DNA of 64,000 nucleotides from JAQVSH01 sp964349835 (GCA_964349835.1 CAYGID010000003.1:13423-77422), one strand, 5' to 3'. Numbered from the stretch's first letter, positions 53,115 to 62,793 are shown. A program made the numbers and translations. Notes: generated by a model not told the origin, from the letters alone.

Positions 53115-54364
53115 AGCGAAATATTTTTTTGATTAGCCGGCAGATACCACAACGTATTGCTATTGGCCGGCCGAAAAAGCATCTCGGCAGCCGCCGAAAT
53201 CTCCGCTTCTGTAACCGATCGGTAAGCTTCAATCTCGCGGTGTATCAAAGCGGGATCTCCCAGCAGGGCGTAGTAGCCTAAGGCCATGGCCTTTTGGGCA
53301 ATCTGGGTCTGTTCAAGCAGAAAGTGCGACTCGAACTTATTCTTCACCTTCTCGAGTTCGCGTTCGGACAGCCCCTGGGAAATGAGGGCAAGCTCCTCTG
53401 CGACAGCCGCCTCGGCCTCTGCGCAATCAACTCCTTGGGCAGGTTTCCCCGTAACTACAAAGAGACCCGGATCCATATCGCCAGTCAGGTAGGCATTTAC
53501 TTCGCTAAAGAGCTGCCGCTCTTTGGTAAGACGGAGGAACAATCTTGAGGAGCGCCCGCCCGAGAGCAGATCCGACAAGAGATCGCACGACTTGTAGAGC
53601 GACCCGTTTCTGGCCGGCATGTGAAACGCCTTATACATGGCGGGCGCTGGCACATCGGCCCTTGTAACCAACCTGCCTTCGGCCCTTTGGGGTGGCTCCT
53701 GAGGAAGGAGGCGTGGCGGCTTTATTGCGCCGGCAATGGGGCCAAACCACTTCTCTGCCAGGTCGAGCGCCTGCTGTGTGTGAACTGCGCCAGCCACCGA
53801 AAGGATGGCGTTCGAAGGTTGGTAAAACCGCGAATGGAACGAACGAACCTCGTCGATTCGAGCCTCCTCAATATGGCGGGGCTCCAATCCGATAACCGGC
53901 CATCGGTAGGGGTGTACCTTGTATGCCAACGGACGCAACAGATGCCACGCATCGCCGTAAGGTTGATTCAGACAGCGCTGCCTGAACTCCTCCACAACCA
54001 CCTTCCGCTGCACCTCAAGGGCATTATCGCTCACATCGAGCCAGCCCATCCGGTCGGATTCGAGCCAGAAAGCCGTTTCGATGTTATTCGCCGGCAGGGT
54101 CATATAATAGTTGGTATAATCGGCAGTGGTAAAGGCATTGCTTTCGCCACCCGCCTGCTGCAAGGGCTCATCGAAGCGGGGAGCATGGGCCGAACCCCCA
54201 AACATCAAATGCTCAAACAGATGGGCAAAACCGGTCTGTGAAACATTTTCGTCGCGCGATCCCACATCGTACAGCAAGTTTACTGCCGCAAGGGGAGTTG
54301 CCCAATCCTCGTGGATGATTACACGCAACCCGTTACTAAGGGTATGGAAACTGAATTCGATCAT
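53111..54364 (-). CDS. M16-family zinc metallopeptidase, catalytic subunit
   Basis: A 417-residue peptidase. The inverted zinc motif HLFEH is at residues 48-52 with the third ligand in EVQRKVVVEEFRQ, so this chain is active. The second half has LLSGGRSSRLFLRLTKERQLF. No signal peptide is seen, suggesting a cytoplasmic oligopeptidase. It overlaps the inactive partner by 4 bp. A -7 element (TATCTTTG, minus strand, 54382-54389) lies 18 bp before the ATG. Confidence 0.92.
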   Translation of the reverse strand: MIEFSFHTLSNGLRVIIHEDWATPLAAVNLLYDVGSRDENVSQTGFAHLFEHLMFGGSAHAPRFDEPLQQAGGESNAFTTADYTNYYMTLPANNIETAFWLESDRMGWLDVSDNALEVQRKVVVEEFRQRCLNQPYGDAWHLLRPLAYKVHPYRWPVIGLEPRHIEEARIDEVRSFHSRFYQPSNAILSVAGAVHTQQALDLAEKWFGPIAGAIKPPRLLPQEPPQRAEGRLVTRADVPAPAMYKAFHMPARNGSLYKSCDLLSDLLSGGRSSRLFLRLTKERQLFSEVNAYLTGDMDPGLFVVTGKPAQGVDCAEAEAAVAEELALISQGLSERELEKVKNKFESHFLLEQTQIAQKAMALGYYALLGDPALIHREIEAYRSVTEAEISAAAEMLFRPANSNTLWYLPANQKNISL

Positions 54365-54381
54365 GCATTTGGCTTAAGCTA

Positions 54382-54389
54382 CAAAGATA
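54382..54389 (-). promoter_or_regulatory. -7 promoter element before the M16 pair
   Basis: CAAAGATA on the plus strand reads TATCTTTG on the minus strand, 18 bp before the ATG at 54364. No clear -33 element. Confidence 0.42.
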
Positions 54390-54520
54390 CACAAACCTCT
54401 GGTATCGGAGAGCGACTGCAGACAGAGAGACAGGGCATACGCTTTTGAAAGAAATTTGGTAACTTGCGCGTTAATAGCCCTCCAAAAAGGGCATTAGCTT
54501 TCACTCACCCTTACACCGAT

Positions 54521-55219
54521 ATGGGTCAATTATACAACCGTTTAGCCTCCGATATCCGCTATGTAGAGGGGATGACTGCCTGCATCAACTGTGGCACCTG
54601 TACGGCGATATGCCCCTCGGCCGAATTTTACAAGTACGACCCCAGGCAGATTGTTGACCTTGTGCAGACACAGGATGACGAAAAAATAGAAGCCCTTCTA
54701 AAAAGCGAAACCATCTGGTATTGTGGCGAATGCATGTCGTGCGCTACCCGATGCCCCAGGAAAAATGCCCCAGGACTGGTTATCATTGCCCTCCGTCATC
54801 TTTCGCAAGAGTTGGGCTATTTTACCGAATCGGAGAAGGGGAGGCAACAACTGGCGCTCAAAAGAACCATCGGCGAATGGATTGTGAACCTCGGCTATTG
54901 CGTCTATGTAAGAAACGTATCGCACGAGATGCATCCCGAATCGGGCCCTATTTGGGAATGGATGCAAAACAATGTAGACGATGTGTACCAAAGGCTCGGC
55001 GCAAACCTCGATGGAGAGGGCCCCGGGGTACTCCGGAAAATTCCTGATGAGGCGCTCAATGAGATCCGAAAAATATTCGATGTAACAGGAGGAACTGCCC
55101 GTTTCGAGAAGATTGAAGCCTTCTCAAAGAAAAAGGCCGAAGAGATGGGCATCTCCGAAGCCGACTATTTTGGTCATGTATACAATGAGAATTCAGGCAA
55201 CCATCTTCGTGAAGAATAA
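54521..55219 (+). CDS. Heterodisulfide-reductase-like subunit C (two 4Fe-4S clusters)
   Basis: A 232-residue iron-sulfur protein of the HdrC type. Two four-Cys motifs are at Cys21, 24, 27, 31 and Cys68, 71, 74, 78; the remaining 150 residues are longer than in methanogen HdrC. It should pass electrons between the HdrA-like flavoprotein and HdrB. The ATG at 54521 is favoured because the upstream TTG at 54464 adds 19 residues unlike the family. First gene of the Hdr-like operon, 18 bp before the HdrB-like gene. Confidence 0.85.
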   Translation: MGQLYNRLASDIRYVEGMTACINCGTCTAICPSAEFYKYDPRQIVDLVQTQDDEKIEALLKSETIWYCGECMSCATRCPRKNAPGLVIIALRHLSQELGYFTESEKGRQQLALKRTIGEWIVNLGYCVYVRNVSHEMHPESGPIWEWMQNNVDDVYQRLGANLDGEGPGVLRKIPDEALNEIRKIFDVTGGTARFEKIEAFSKKKAEEMGISEADYFGHVYNENSGNHLREE

Positions 55220-55236
55220 CAACCCATCTACCGCTT

Positions 55237-56304
55237 ATGATATCAGAGGGCAAGAAAATCATTTGGAGTGAGTACCAAAAAGAGATCCCCGACGATCACT
55301 ACTTCTATGTTCGCAGCTGCATCAGGCAAAACTTTTTCCCCGCCTCTGAGGTGATGTTCCTCAAGATTCTGCGAGAGTCACTCAAAAAGGATATTTTCGA
55401 AACCGAGTACCACACCACCTGCAGCGGTATTGGTTACCATACGGATGTGGTTCCGCTCGAAACCACCATGACAGTTGTAGCACGGCAGTTTGCCCTGATG
55501 ACCGAGGCGGGCTATTCGAATTACGCCGCCTCCTGCATCACCTCCTTCGGATTATATACCGAAATACTACACACATGGAAACTCTTCCCCGAAGTGGAGG
55601 CGCGGATCCGAACCCATTTGTGGGAGGCAACCCAACGGGAGTTCAATATTCCCACACACTTGGCACATGCCAGTGATGTAATCTATAAAGTCAGGAATCA
55701 GATTGCTGCACAGGCAAAGTACCGTTTGGTAAACCACCACACCGGCAAGCCGCTGCGGGTAGTAGAACACATTGGCTGCCACTATGCCAAAATGTTCCCC
55801 CACAAAGGGGTAGGCGGTGCTGAGTATCCTTATGTGCTGAGTGGAATGGTTGAGGCCTGGGGGGGAGAGGTAATTGACTACCCCGAAAGACGCCACTGCT
55901 GCGGATTTGGATTCAGGCAATATCTGGTGAGAGCCAACAGAGGCTTTTCGGTGGCCAATACCAAGAAAAAATTCGATTCCATGGAGCCGTTCCGCCCCGA
56001 CATGATTATCACCAATTGCCCCGGATGTCCCTATTTTCTGGATCGATGGCAATATACTATAGCCGAAATGGAGGGAAAAACTTACGGAGCCAACGGATAT
56101 GGCATCCCGGTATTCACCTACGAAGAGGTGGCCGGATTGGTATTGGGATTTAACCCCTGGGATATCGGACTGCAAGTGCATCAGGTGGCAGTAGAGCCGC
56201 TGCTCGATAAAATAGGGATCCCCTATAATCCGGCTGAGAAATTTAAAGGTCTTGCAAACAAAGATTTGGGAAGGCCCAACCAGCCCTCTGTAATGAAGGT
56301 GTAA
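55237..56304 (+). CDS. Heterodisulfide-reductase-like subunit B (CCG domains)
   Basis: A 355-residue protein of the HdrB/CCG family. Cysteines for the noncubane 4Fe-4S sites: Cys28, TCSGIGYHTD (Cys62), Cys100, IGCHYAKM (Cys181), RHCCGFGFRQYL (Cys221, Cys222), and NCPGCPYFLDRW (Cys261, Cys264). In methanogens HdrB reduces a disulfide; here the substrate is unknown. It lies 18 bp from each neighbour in the operon. Confidence 0.87.
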   Translation: MISEGKKIIWSEYQKEIPDDHYFYVRSCIRQNFFPASEVMFLKILRESLKKDIFETEYHTTCSGIGYHTDVVPLETTMTVVARQFALMTEAGYSNYAASCITSFGLYTEILHTWKLFPEVEARIRTHLWEATQREFNIPTHLAHASDVIYKVRNQIAAQAKYRLVNHHTGKPLRVVEHIGCHYAKMFPHKGVGGAEYPYVLSGMVEAWGGEVIDYPERRHCCGFGFRQYLVRANRGFSVANTKKKFDSMEPFRPDMIITNCPGCPYFLDRWQYTIAEMEGKTYGANGYGIPVFTYEEVAGLVLGFNPWDIGLQVHQVAVEPLLDKIGIPYNPAEKFKGLANKDLGRPNQPSVMKV

Positions 56305-56322
56305 CGGAATAATAACGTACCC

Positions 56323-57333
56323 GTGAAAAAGATCATCATCATAGGCGGAGGAGTTGCCGGCATGGAAGCCGCCCGCTGTTTAAACGAAATGGGATTCGAA
56401 ACCGCCCTGATCGAAAAGGAGTCGAGGCTGGGTGGCCATGTAGCTCAGTGGCACCATCTTTTCCCCACCCTGCAGCCAGCCAACGAGATTGTGAGGCTTC
56501 TCAGAGCCTCAACCCAGGATAGTTCGGTTATTTTGGGAAAAAGCGTGGAATCGCTTGCGCGCGAGGGCAATTTCTTCAAGGCACAACTATCCGACGGACG
56601 GGTGATTCCGGGTAATGCTGTTTTGATAACCACAGGATTCCAACTCTTTAATGCCCGTCGCAAGGAGGAGTACGGGTTTGGCATATACGACAATGTGATT
56701 ACCTCGGCAAACTTCGAGGAGCTGCTCAACTCAGGCGGCCCCCTGGTGACCCCAAAGGGGAAGATTCCGGAGAAGGTAGCCTTTATTCATTGCGTGGGAT
56801 CGCGCGACGAAAAAGTTGGGAATCGCTACTGCTCAAGGGTATGTTGTATTACTGCAGTAAAGCAGGCCATCGAAATCAAGGAGAAGTTACCTGCCTGTCA
56901 ACCCTTCTGTTTTTACATGGACCTTCGCATGTTCGGGCTCGAATATGAGCAGCTCTACCTCGATGCGCAAGCAAAGCACGGGGTAACATTTATCAGGGGG
57001 CGACTATCTGAGGCGGCCGAAGATATCAACGGAAACCTGGTCATTAAGGCCGAAGACACCCTGATGGGCAAACCCCTCAAAATGACCGTCGATCTGTTGG
57101 TGTTAATGGTAGGGATGGAGGCTAATGACCAAGATACACTCATCAAGTCGATTCCTCTTACAACCGGAAAAGAGCGGTTTATCCAGCCGCTCAACGGCTT
57201 TACCCTGAATAATTATACCGAACAGGAGGGTGTATTTGTGGCCGGAACCTGTTCGGGACCCAAAAACATTCCCGAAACCCTGGCCGACGTGCGAGGCGCC
57301 TGTCTGGCCATTCGGGAGTATCTGTCAAAGTAG
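56323..57333 (+). CDS. Heterodisulfide-reductase-like subunit A, short FAD protein
   Basis: A 336-residue flavoprotein. FAD loop IIIGGGVAGMEAARCLNEMG at the start and ESRLGGHVAQW; HCVGSRDEKVGNRYCSRVCC (Cys157, 170, 174, 175) is the HdrA cluster motif. The ferredoxin domains of full-length HdrA (about 650 residues) are missing, as in QmoA-like short forms. The start is a GTG at 56323. It lies 18 bp after the HdrB-like gene and 6 bp before the small Fe-S gene. Confidence 0.87.
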   Translation: MKKIIIIGGGVAGMEAARCLNEMGFETALIEKESRLGGHVAQWHHLFPTLQPANEIVRLLRASTQDSSVILGKSVESLAREGNFFKAQLSDGRVIPGNAVLITTGFQLFNARRKEEYGFGIYDNVITSANFEELLNSGGPLVTPKGKIPEKVAFIHCVGSRDEKVGNRYCSRVCCITAVKQAIEIKEKLPACQPFCFYMDLRMFGLEYEQLYLDAQAKHGVTFIRGRLSEAAEDINGNLVIKAEDTLMGKPLKMTVDLLVLMVGMEANDQDTLIKSIPLTTGKERFIQPLNGFTLNNYTEQEGVFVAGTCSGPKNIPETLADVRGACLAIREYLSK

Positions 57334-57339
57334 TGCGCT

Positions 57340-57669
57340 ATGGTGAATTTTGGATACTCCATCAATAAGAGCAGCCGTGTCGATTTGGACAAAAACTCCC
57401 GCAGGGTGGCAGAGGCTGTATTGGCGCAAGAGCCCGGTTTTGCAACCTGCATTGGGTGTGGTGCCTGCGCAGCAACCTGTTCGGCAGGCCTGTTCACATC
57501 ACTGAATCTTAGACAGATCCAATTGAAAGTGCATCGTGGCGAAACCGAAGGCGTTGCTGAACTTCTGGATCGTTGTATGCTTTGCGGCAAATGCATTTTG
57601 GTATGCCCGCGGAATATCAACACCCGCAATGTGGTGATTCTGCTTCAAAAGGAACTCCGAAAAGGATAA
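57340..57669 (+). CDS. Small HdrC-like ferredoxin subunit (two 4Fe-4S clusters)
   Basis: A 109-residue protein with two four-Cys motifs (Cys37, 40, 43, 47 and Cys79, 82, 85, 89) separated by a helical linker, the core HdrC arrangement. This is the second HdrC-like subunit of the operon; the other (54521) is twice as long. It may link the soluble subunits to the membrane protein encoded 12 bp downstream. Confidence 0.83.
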   Translation: MVNFGYSINKSSRVDLDKNSRRVAEAVLAQEPGFATCIGCGACAATCSAGLFTSLNLRQIQLKVHRGETEGVAELLDRCMLCGKCILVCPRNINTRNVVILLQKELRKG

Positions 57670-57681
57670 AAACGGAACACT

Positions 57682-59609
57682 GTGAGAGAACGAGTTGCTT
57701 TTGACCCTTTTGTACTGCCCTTCTGCATTGGCCTACTCTTTATCGTGGGCTACCTGGGTCTGGCACTGGTGCGCGCATTGTCGGAGCTGAAACCCTCCGA
57801 CCGGAAGCGCCTCTTTAAGAGTCTGTTTGGCCGGGGGTTCTTTGCGTCTATCAAAGAAATTTTCTGGGAGTGCCTCATCCACAAACGGATATTCTCGTTT
57901 AACCCGTTGCTGGGATATATGCACATGAGCATTGCTTTTGGGTGGTTTATGCTGATTATACTGGGACACATTGAAGTACTGCTCTATGCTCCAAACCGTT
58001 TTAACCTCTACTACCCCATCTTTTTCCGCTATTTTGTGATACAAACCGAAGAGACCCTCAGGGGTGGTCTCTTCTTCTTTCTGATGGACTTCTTCCTGCT
58101 CATGACCCTCTCCGGCATCATACTGGCTCTCTATAAGCGGGTCAACTCACGGATTATGGGCATGCGCCGAACCACCCGCCTGAGATGGGGCGACCGGATT
58201 GCCATGTATGCACTTTGGCTTGTTTTTCCTCTCCGGTTGCTGGCCGAAAGCTTCACCTCGGGTATCGGAGGAGGCAGTTTTCTTACCCGGGGATTCGGAT
58301 TGATATTCGAACAGTTTGTGGCAAACACACTGCTCATTAAACCCATCTGGTGGGCCTATTCGCTTTCGTTGGGTCTTTTCTTCTTTGCACTCCCCTTTTC
58401 AAGGTACATGCATATCCCCACCGAGATTCTCCTGATCTTTTTACGCAACGCCGGAATCAAAAGCTTCCATCCCAACAGGGGCTACGCAAAAGCCGAACTC
58501 TACTCCTGTTCGCGCTGCGGGCTTTGCATCGACACCTGCCAGATGGTATCGGCCGGAAGGATGGAGCCCAAGGCAACTGCCTATTACGTAGATGCCAGCC
58601 GGCATCACAAGCCCGACGCGGCAGAGGTTGCGGCCAATTGCCTCATGTGTGGCAGATGTGTAGAGATTTGCCCGGTAAAAATCGATTCGTGCCGCTTAAA
58701 ACAGTTCACACGCAATCTTCCGGAGAAGGCCACTCCAGGTCGCTTTGCCTATCTCCATCCGCAAGAACCCCTTCTTTCTAAAACACCCCTTCTGTNNNNN
58801 NNNNNNNNNNNNNNNNNNNNNNNNNNNNNNNNNNNNNNNNNNNNNNNNNNNNNNNNNNNNNNNNNNNNNNNNNNNNNNNNNNNNNNNNNNNNNNNGGCAA
58901 ACTCCTCTACTTTGCGGGCTGCATGACCCATCTCACCCCCTCCATTGCCCGTGCCATGGAGAGCATCTTCAAGGCGGCAAAACAGCCCTATGAGTATATC
59001 GACCGCGATGGTTCAATCTGCTGTGGAAGACCGCTGATGCTCACCGGGAAAACAGAAGACGCCATGATTCTGGCTAAGAAAAACAAGGCTCTTATTCTGG
59101 CTTCGGGTGCCGATACCCTGGTTACCTCATGCCCAATCTGCTACAGAATCTTCCGAGAGGAGTACCAACTTCCCCTGAGGGTTCTCCATCACACCGAATA
59201 TATTGACTCGCTTCTTATCGGCAACAAGATTCATGTCAACAGAAAACCATTGCGGGCTGTTTACCACGATCCCTGCGAACTGGGTCGATACAGCCGCATT
59301 TATGATGCCCCGCGAAGGGTGTTAGAGGAGGTTGTACGCCTTTCGGGAACCGACTTCGACCGCGAAAACGGACTCTGTTGCGGGGGGAGCATAGCCAATG
59401 TGCCCATCACCGCCTCGCAGCGGAAAAAAATTGCTCGCGATGCTGTCAAGAAACTTACACAGTCGGAACCCGACTATCTGGTGACCTCCTGCCCCTTGTG
59501 CCAAAAAACCCTGGGTGCCGTTTCGGCAATTCCCACCGTCGATATTTCGGTACTGGTGGCCGATGCCTTGGTGCAGGAAGAGTATCTTATCGCAAAAAGT
59601 GGACACTAA
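57682..59609 (+). CDS. Membrane-bound HdrED / DsrMK-like fusion, interrupted by assembly gap
   Basis: One gene split by 100 Ns. The N-terminal part (57682-58795, 371 residues visible) has about six helices in the nitrate-reductase-gamma style, with histidines suited to bind haem b, then two four-Cys motifs (SCSRCGLCIDTC and NCLMCGRCVEIC). The C-terminal part (58896-59609, in frame from the gap) is a CCG domain: YFAGCMTHL, CCGRP, YHDPCELGR, LCCGGS, SCPLCQKTL. This is DsrM/HdrE fused to DsrK/HdrD. The two parts differ in frame across the Ns, but the gap length is arbitrary. The start is a GTG. Expected to exchange electrons with the quinone pool. Confidence 0.82.
58796..58895. other. Assembly gap (100 Ns)
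   Basis: Exactly 100 N bases, the usual placeholder for a scaffold gap of unknown size. It lies in the linker between the Fe-S and CCG domains of the Hdr-like membrane gene. The real length and sequence are not known. Confidence 1.
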
Positions 59610-59628
59610 CCCTCAATTATATCTCCTT

Positions 59629-60939
59629 ATGACAAACCTGTATCAGATGAATCGCCGTAACTTTCTGCGAACTGCCGGCCTTGGCATTGCAGGGCTAACC
59701 GTATTGCCCTCTTTTGGCAAAACAAAAAAATGGAGTCCCAGCGACACCGTCAGGCTGGGATTTATCGGGCTCGGGCAGCAGGCCATGTATTTGCTGAACG
59801 GGTTTATGAACATTGCGGGCGTAGAGATTGTGGCAGGATGCGATGTGTACGCTATAAAGAGAGAACGATTCGCTAAAAGAACCTCCGATTTTTATGCCAA
59901 AGCAGCGAAAAAGCCAGGCATCGAGACCTTCGAAAGGTATCAGGATCTGTTGAATCGACCCGACATCGATGCAGTTGTCATTGCCACCCCCGACCACTGG
60001 CATGCTATCATAGCGATTGCAGCGCTCGAAGCGGGCAAGGATGTCTATCTGGAAAAACCCATGACCTTCACTATTTTCGAAGGACAACAGGTGGTGAAGG
60101 CTGTAAGGAAAAATAAAAGGGTACTCCAGGTGGGAAGTCAGCAGCGTTCCGATGCTACTTTCCAGCACGCGGCTACACTGGTACAAAACGGCACACTGGG
60201 TACCATCGAAAAGGTGAACGCATACGTTGGAGCCCCTCCCCGCCCCTTCGATCTGCCCGAAGAGCCCCTCCCGGCAGGATTAAACTGGGATTTATGGCTC
60301 GGTCCGTTGCCCCGGAGAATTCACTACAACAAAGAGCTGAATCCCCCCATATCGTTATCGCCCGAACAGAACGAATCTTTTTGGGGCGGATGGCGCTGGT
60401 ATAAGGAGATGGGCGGAGGGTTTACCACCGACTGGGGCGCCCACATGTTCGACATTGCCCAGTGGGGACTTCAGATGGATGGAAACGGCCCGGTAGAGGT
60501 GATTCCAGCCGGCTTCGGATCGACAAAATACCTTACCTATAAATACGCCAACGGGATACTCATGACCGAAGAACCGTTCGACGAATCAAAAACCAAAGGG
60601 GTGAAGTTTTGGGGAACAAAAGGTTGGATTGAGGTTTCGCGTGGCCAGTTCAAGAGTTCCGACCCTGCATGGAAACCCTCGGCCGAGTCGGGGCAGGATG
60701 GACCTTACGAAACCCGTATTCCGCATCAAACCAATTTCATTGAATGTGTCCGTTCGCGCAAGGATCCTGTGGTTCCGGTTGAGATTGGACATAGCTCTTG
60801 CACGGTTTGCACTCTCGGAAACATTGCTTACGACCTCAAGCGGCCTGTAAAATGGGATCCTGCCCGTCAGAGATTCCTCTCCGACCCGGAGGCAACCAAA
60901 CAGTTGCACTACACCTACCGGAAGGGCTTTAAACTCTAG
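59629..60939 (+). CDS. Gfo/Idh/MocA-family oxidoreductase with Tat signal
   Basis: A 436-residue NAD(P)-dependent sugar oxidoreductase. A twin-arginine signal (MNRRNFLRTAGLGIAGL) starts at residue 7, so it is predicted to be exported folded. The Rossmann domain has LGFIGLGQQAMYLLNGF and the family lysine is in KDVYLEKPMTF (EKP motif). WYKEMGGGFTTDWGAHMFDI lies in the catalytic domain. Typical exported members act on host or plant glycans. The ATG at 59629 is used; 59647 is possible. It ends in a 4-bp overlap with the convergent hydrolase gene. Confidence 0.87.
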   Translation: MTNLYQMNRRNFLRTAGLGIAGLTVLPSFGKTKKWSPSDTVRLGFIGLGQQAMYLLNGFMNIAGVEIVAGCDVYAIKRERFAKRTSDFYAKAAKKPGIETFERYQDLLNRPDIDAVVIATPDHWHAIIAIAALEAGKDVYLEKPMTFTIFEGQQVVKAVRKNKRVLQVGSQQRSDATFQHAATLVQNGTLGTIEKVNAYVGAPPRPFDLPEEPLPAGLNWDLWLGPLPRRIHYNKELNPPISLSPEQNESFWGGWRWYKEMGGGFTTDWGAHMFDIAQWGLQMDGNGPVEVIPAGFGSTKYLTYKYANGILMTEEPFDESKTKGVKFWGTKGWIEVSRGQFKSSDPAWKPSAESGQDGPYETRIPHQTNFIECVRSRKDPVVPVEIGHSSCTVCTLGNIAYDLKRPVKWDPARQRFLSDPEATKQLHYTYRKGFKL

Positions 60940-61739
60940 TTCTCCGACTCCAGAAAAGCGCGGATAACACCTATCAACGCATCCGGCTCTTCCAGAAAGC
61001 CGTTGTGACCCGAATGTTCTAACACTGCCACTGTAGTGCGGGGCGTTGCGAGCGCAACGGCTTTCATGTTTTCGAGGGCTATGTAGTTGTCGTGCCGGCC
61101 CAACACCACCAGCAGGGGCTTATCCGAGTTTTGCATTAACTCTACACGGTTTCGACGCACTTTCAACGCCTCCAGAGCGGCTATTATCCCTTGGGGCGGG
61201 GTTTGTGTAGCCACCTCAACCGCAAAAGCCACCCGATGTGCCAACCTTTGAAGCGACTCTGGAGCAAAGCCGTTTGGCACATTGGTGGTAAAGAGCGCGT
61301 TTTGTTTTCCGGCACGAACCAACGCAATTTCCCGGTCGCGCATGGTTTGTTTCTCGGGGGTATCGGCAAAGGGAGTGGAGTGCAGTAGGCAGTAGGCAGA
61401 AACCACTTCGGGGTACTGCTCCAGAAAGGCAAAGACCACATATCCTCCCATGGAGTGGCCCGCCAAAAAGCAACAATCCACCGCCTCGTGATTGAGCACC
61501 GCCCGAACCGCACAGGCCATCGAAGCCATAGTAAGGGGTTTGGCAGGGAGTTCGGATAGGCCGTGGCCGGGAAGGTCGATAGAGATGACCCTGTACCACT
61601 GAGAGAGTCCTGAGGCAAACTCACTAAAGATCAACCTATTTTCCAGATACCCATGCAACAGCACCAGGGTCTTCGGGCCCTCGCCCCACACCGTATAAGC
61701 AATGGCAGCACCCTCGTGGCGTATCGATTTTTCTATCAT
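60936..61739 (-). CDS. Alpha/beta-hydrolase
   Basis: A 267-residue alpha/beta-hydrolase. LVLLHGYLENRLIF is the oxyanion-hole strand, AGHSMGGYVVFAFL has the nucleophile Ser in GHSMG, VLGRHDNYI has the acid, and LEHSGHNGFLEEP has the catalytic His. Substrate unknown; probably an ester or C-C bond hydrolase. It begins 14 bp after the dus stop, so the two may be co-transcribed. Confidence 0.87.
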   Translation of the reverse strand: MIEKSIRHEGAAIAYTVWGEGPKTLVLLHGYLENRLIFSEFASGLSQWYRVISIDLPGHGLSELPAKPLTMASMACAVRAVLNHEAVDCCFLAGHSMGGYVVFAFLEQYPEVVSAYCLLHSTPFADTPEKQTMRDREIALVRAGKQNALFTTNVPNGFAPESLQRLAHRVAFAVEVATQTPPQGIIAALEALKVRRNRVELMQNSDKPLLVVLGRHDNYIALENMKAVALATPRTTVAVLEHSGHNGFLEEPDALIGVIRAFLESEN

Positions 61740-61753
61740 AACCGGTATTACCC

Positions 61754-62773
61754 TTAATGGATCAGTGGCGAAGCAACCTCATCGTCGAGTTGATGATAAT
61801 TTTGATAGCATACTGCTATTTCATCTAGAAGGGCAATCAGCGCATCCACCTCGTTCAAAGTTACCAATTTCATGCGAAAATCTTTAAAATGAGGCAGCCC
61901 CTTGAAGTAGTGAGCCAGATGGCGCCTCATCTCCAGAATACCCGTGCGAACGCCCTTCACCTCAACCGATTTGAGCAGATGCATCCGGGCCAGATCGACC
62001 CGTTCCGAAACCGTGAGGGGCGCCATGATGGCTCCTGTCTGCAAAAAAGTTTTGATTTCTCGAAAAATCCAGGGACGGCCATAGGTTGCACGACCAATCA
62101 TTAGTCCGTCGACACCGTATCTGTCGACCATTTCACGGGCAAACGCGGGCGAGGAGATATCTCCATTCCCAATTACGGGAATCTGCATCCGGGGGTTACT
62201 CTTAACCTCACCTATCAGAGTCCAGTCGGCCACACCTTTGTACATCTGGCTGCGGGTTCGGCCATGGATGGTGATAGCCTGAATACCCACATCCTGCAAT
62301 CTTTCGGCCACCTCCACAATAATTTTGGAGTTGTCGTCCCATCCCAGTCGCGTCTTCACCGTAACGGGAACCTTCACTGCCTTCACAATAGCAGCCGTCA
62401 TCTCCACCATAAGCGGCACATTACATAACATGCCGGCACCGGCCCCCCGGGTGGCAATCTTTTTTACCGGACAGCCAAAGTTGAGATCAATCACATCGGG
62501 CCGAGCCATTTCGGAACGTTTGGCAGCCTCAACCATCGCAGCCAAATCGTGCCCGTACAGCTGAATTCCTATGGGGCGCTCCTCGTCACGAAGCAGCAGT
62601 TTCTGAAGCGATTTGGCCGCATCGCGAATCAGTCCGTCAGAAGAGACAAACTCGGTGTATACCATATCGGCTCCGAACTGTTTACAGACAAACCGGAACG
62701 ATTCATCGGTTACATCCTCCATCGGCGCCAGAAAAAGAGGGACAGGTCCCAGCTCTATTGTACCTATTTGCAC
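61754..62773 (-). CDS. dusB: tRNA-dihydrouridine synthase
   Basis: A 339-residue FMN enzyme that reduces uridines in the tRNA D-loop. LFLAPMEDVTDESFR, LNFGCPVKKIATRGAGAGML (catalytic Cys), and NGDISSPAFA are diagnostic; the length best fits DusB, though the subtype is not certain. The start is the GTG at 62773: a full promoter at 62794-62824 ends only 20 bp before it, and the longer frame to 62818 would begin inside that promoter. The start VQIGTIELGPVPLFLAPMED also matches the family N-terminus. Confidence 0.9.
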   Translation of the reverse strand: MQIGTIELGPVPLFLAPMEDVTDESFRFVCKQFGADMVYTEFVSSDGLIRDAAKSLQKLLLRDEERPIGIQLYGHDLAAMVEAAKRSEMARPDVIDLNFGCPVKKIATRGAGAGMLCNVPLMVEMTAAIVKAVKVPVTVKTRLGWDDNSKIIVEVAERLQDVGIQAITIHGRTRSQMYKGVADWTLIGEVKSNPRMQIPVIGNGDISSPAFAREMVDRYGVDGLMIGRATYGRPWIFREIKTFLQTGAIMAPLTVSERVDLARMHLLKSVEVKGVRTGILEMRRHLAHYFKGLPHFKDFRMKLVTLNEVDALIALLDEIAVCYQNYHQLDDEVASPLIH

Positions 62774-62793
62774 AGCATCATAATTATCAGGGG

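Noticed and set aside
57682..58926. Single open frame reading through the Ns to a stop at 58926
   Set aside because: The 100-N gap has no real length, so the frame after it is not informative; the post-gap CCG domain in another frame clearly completes the gene.
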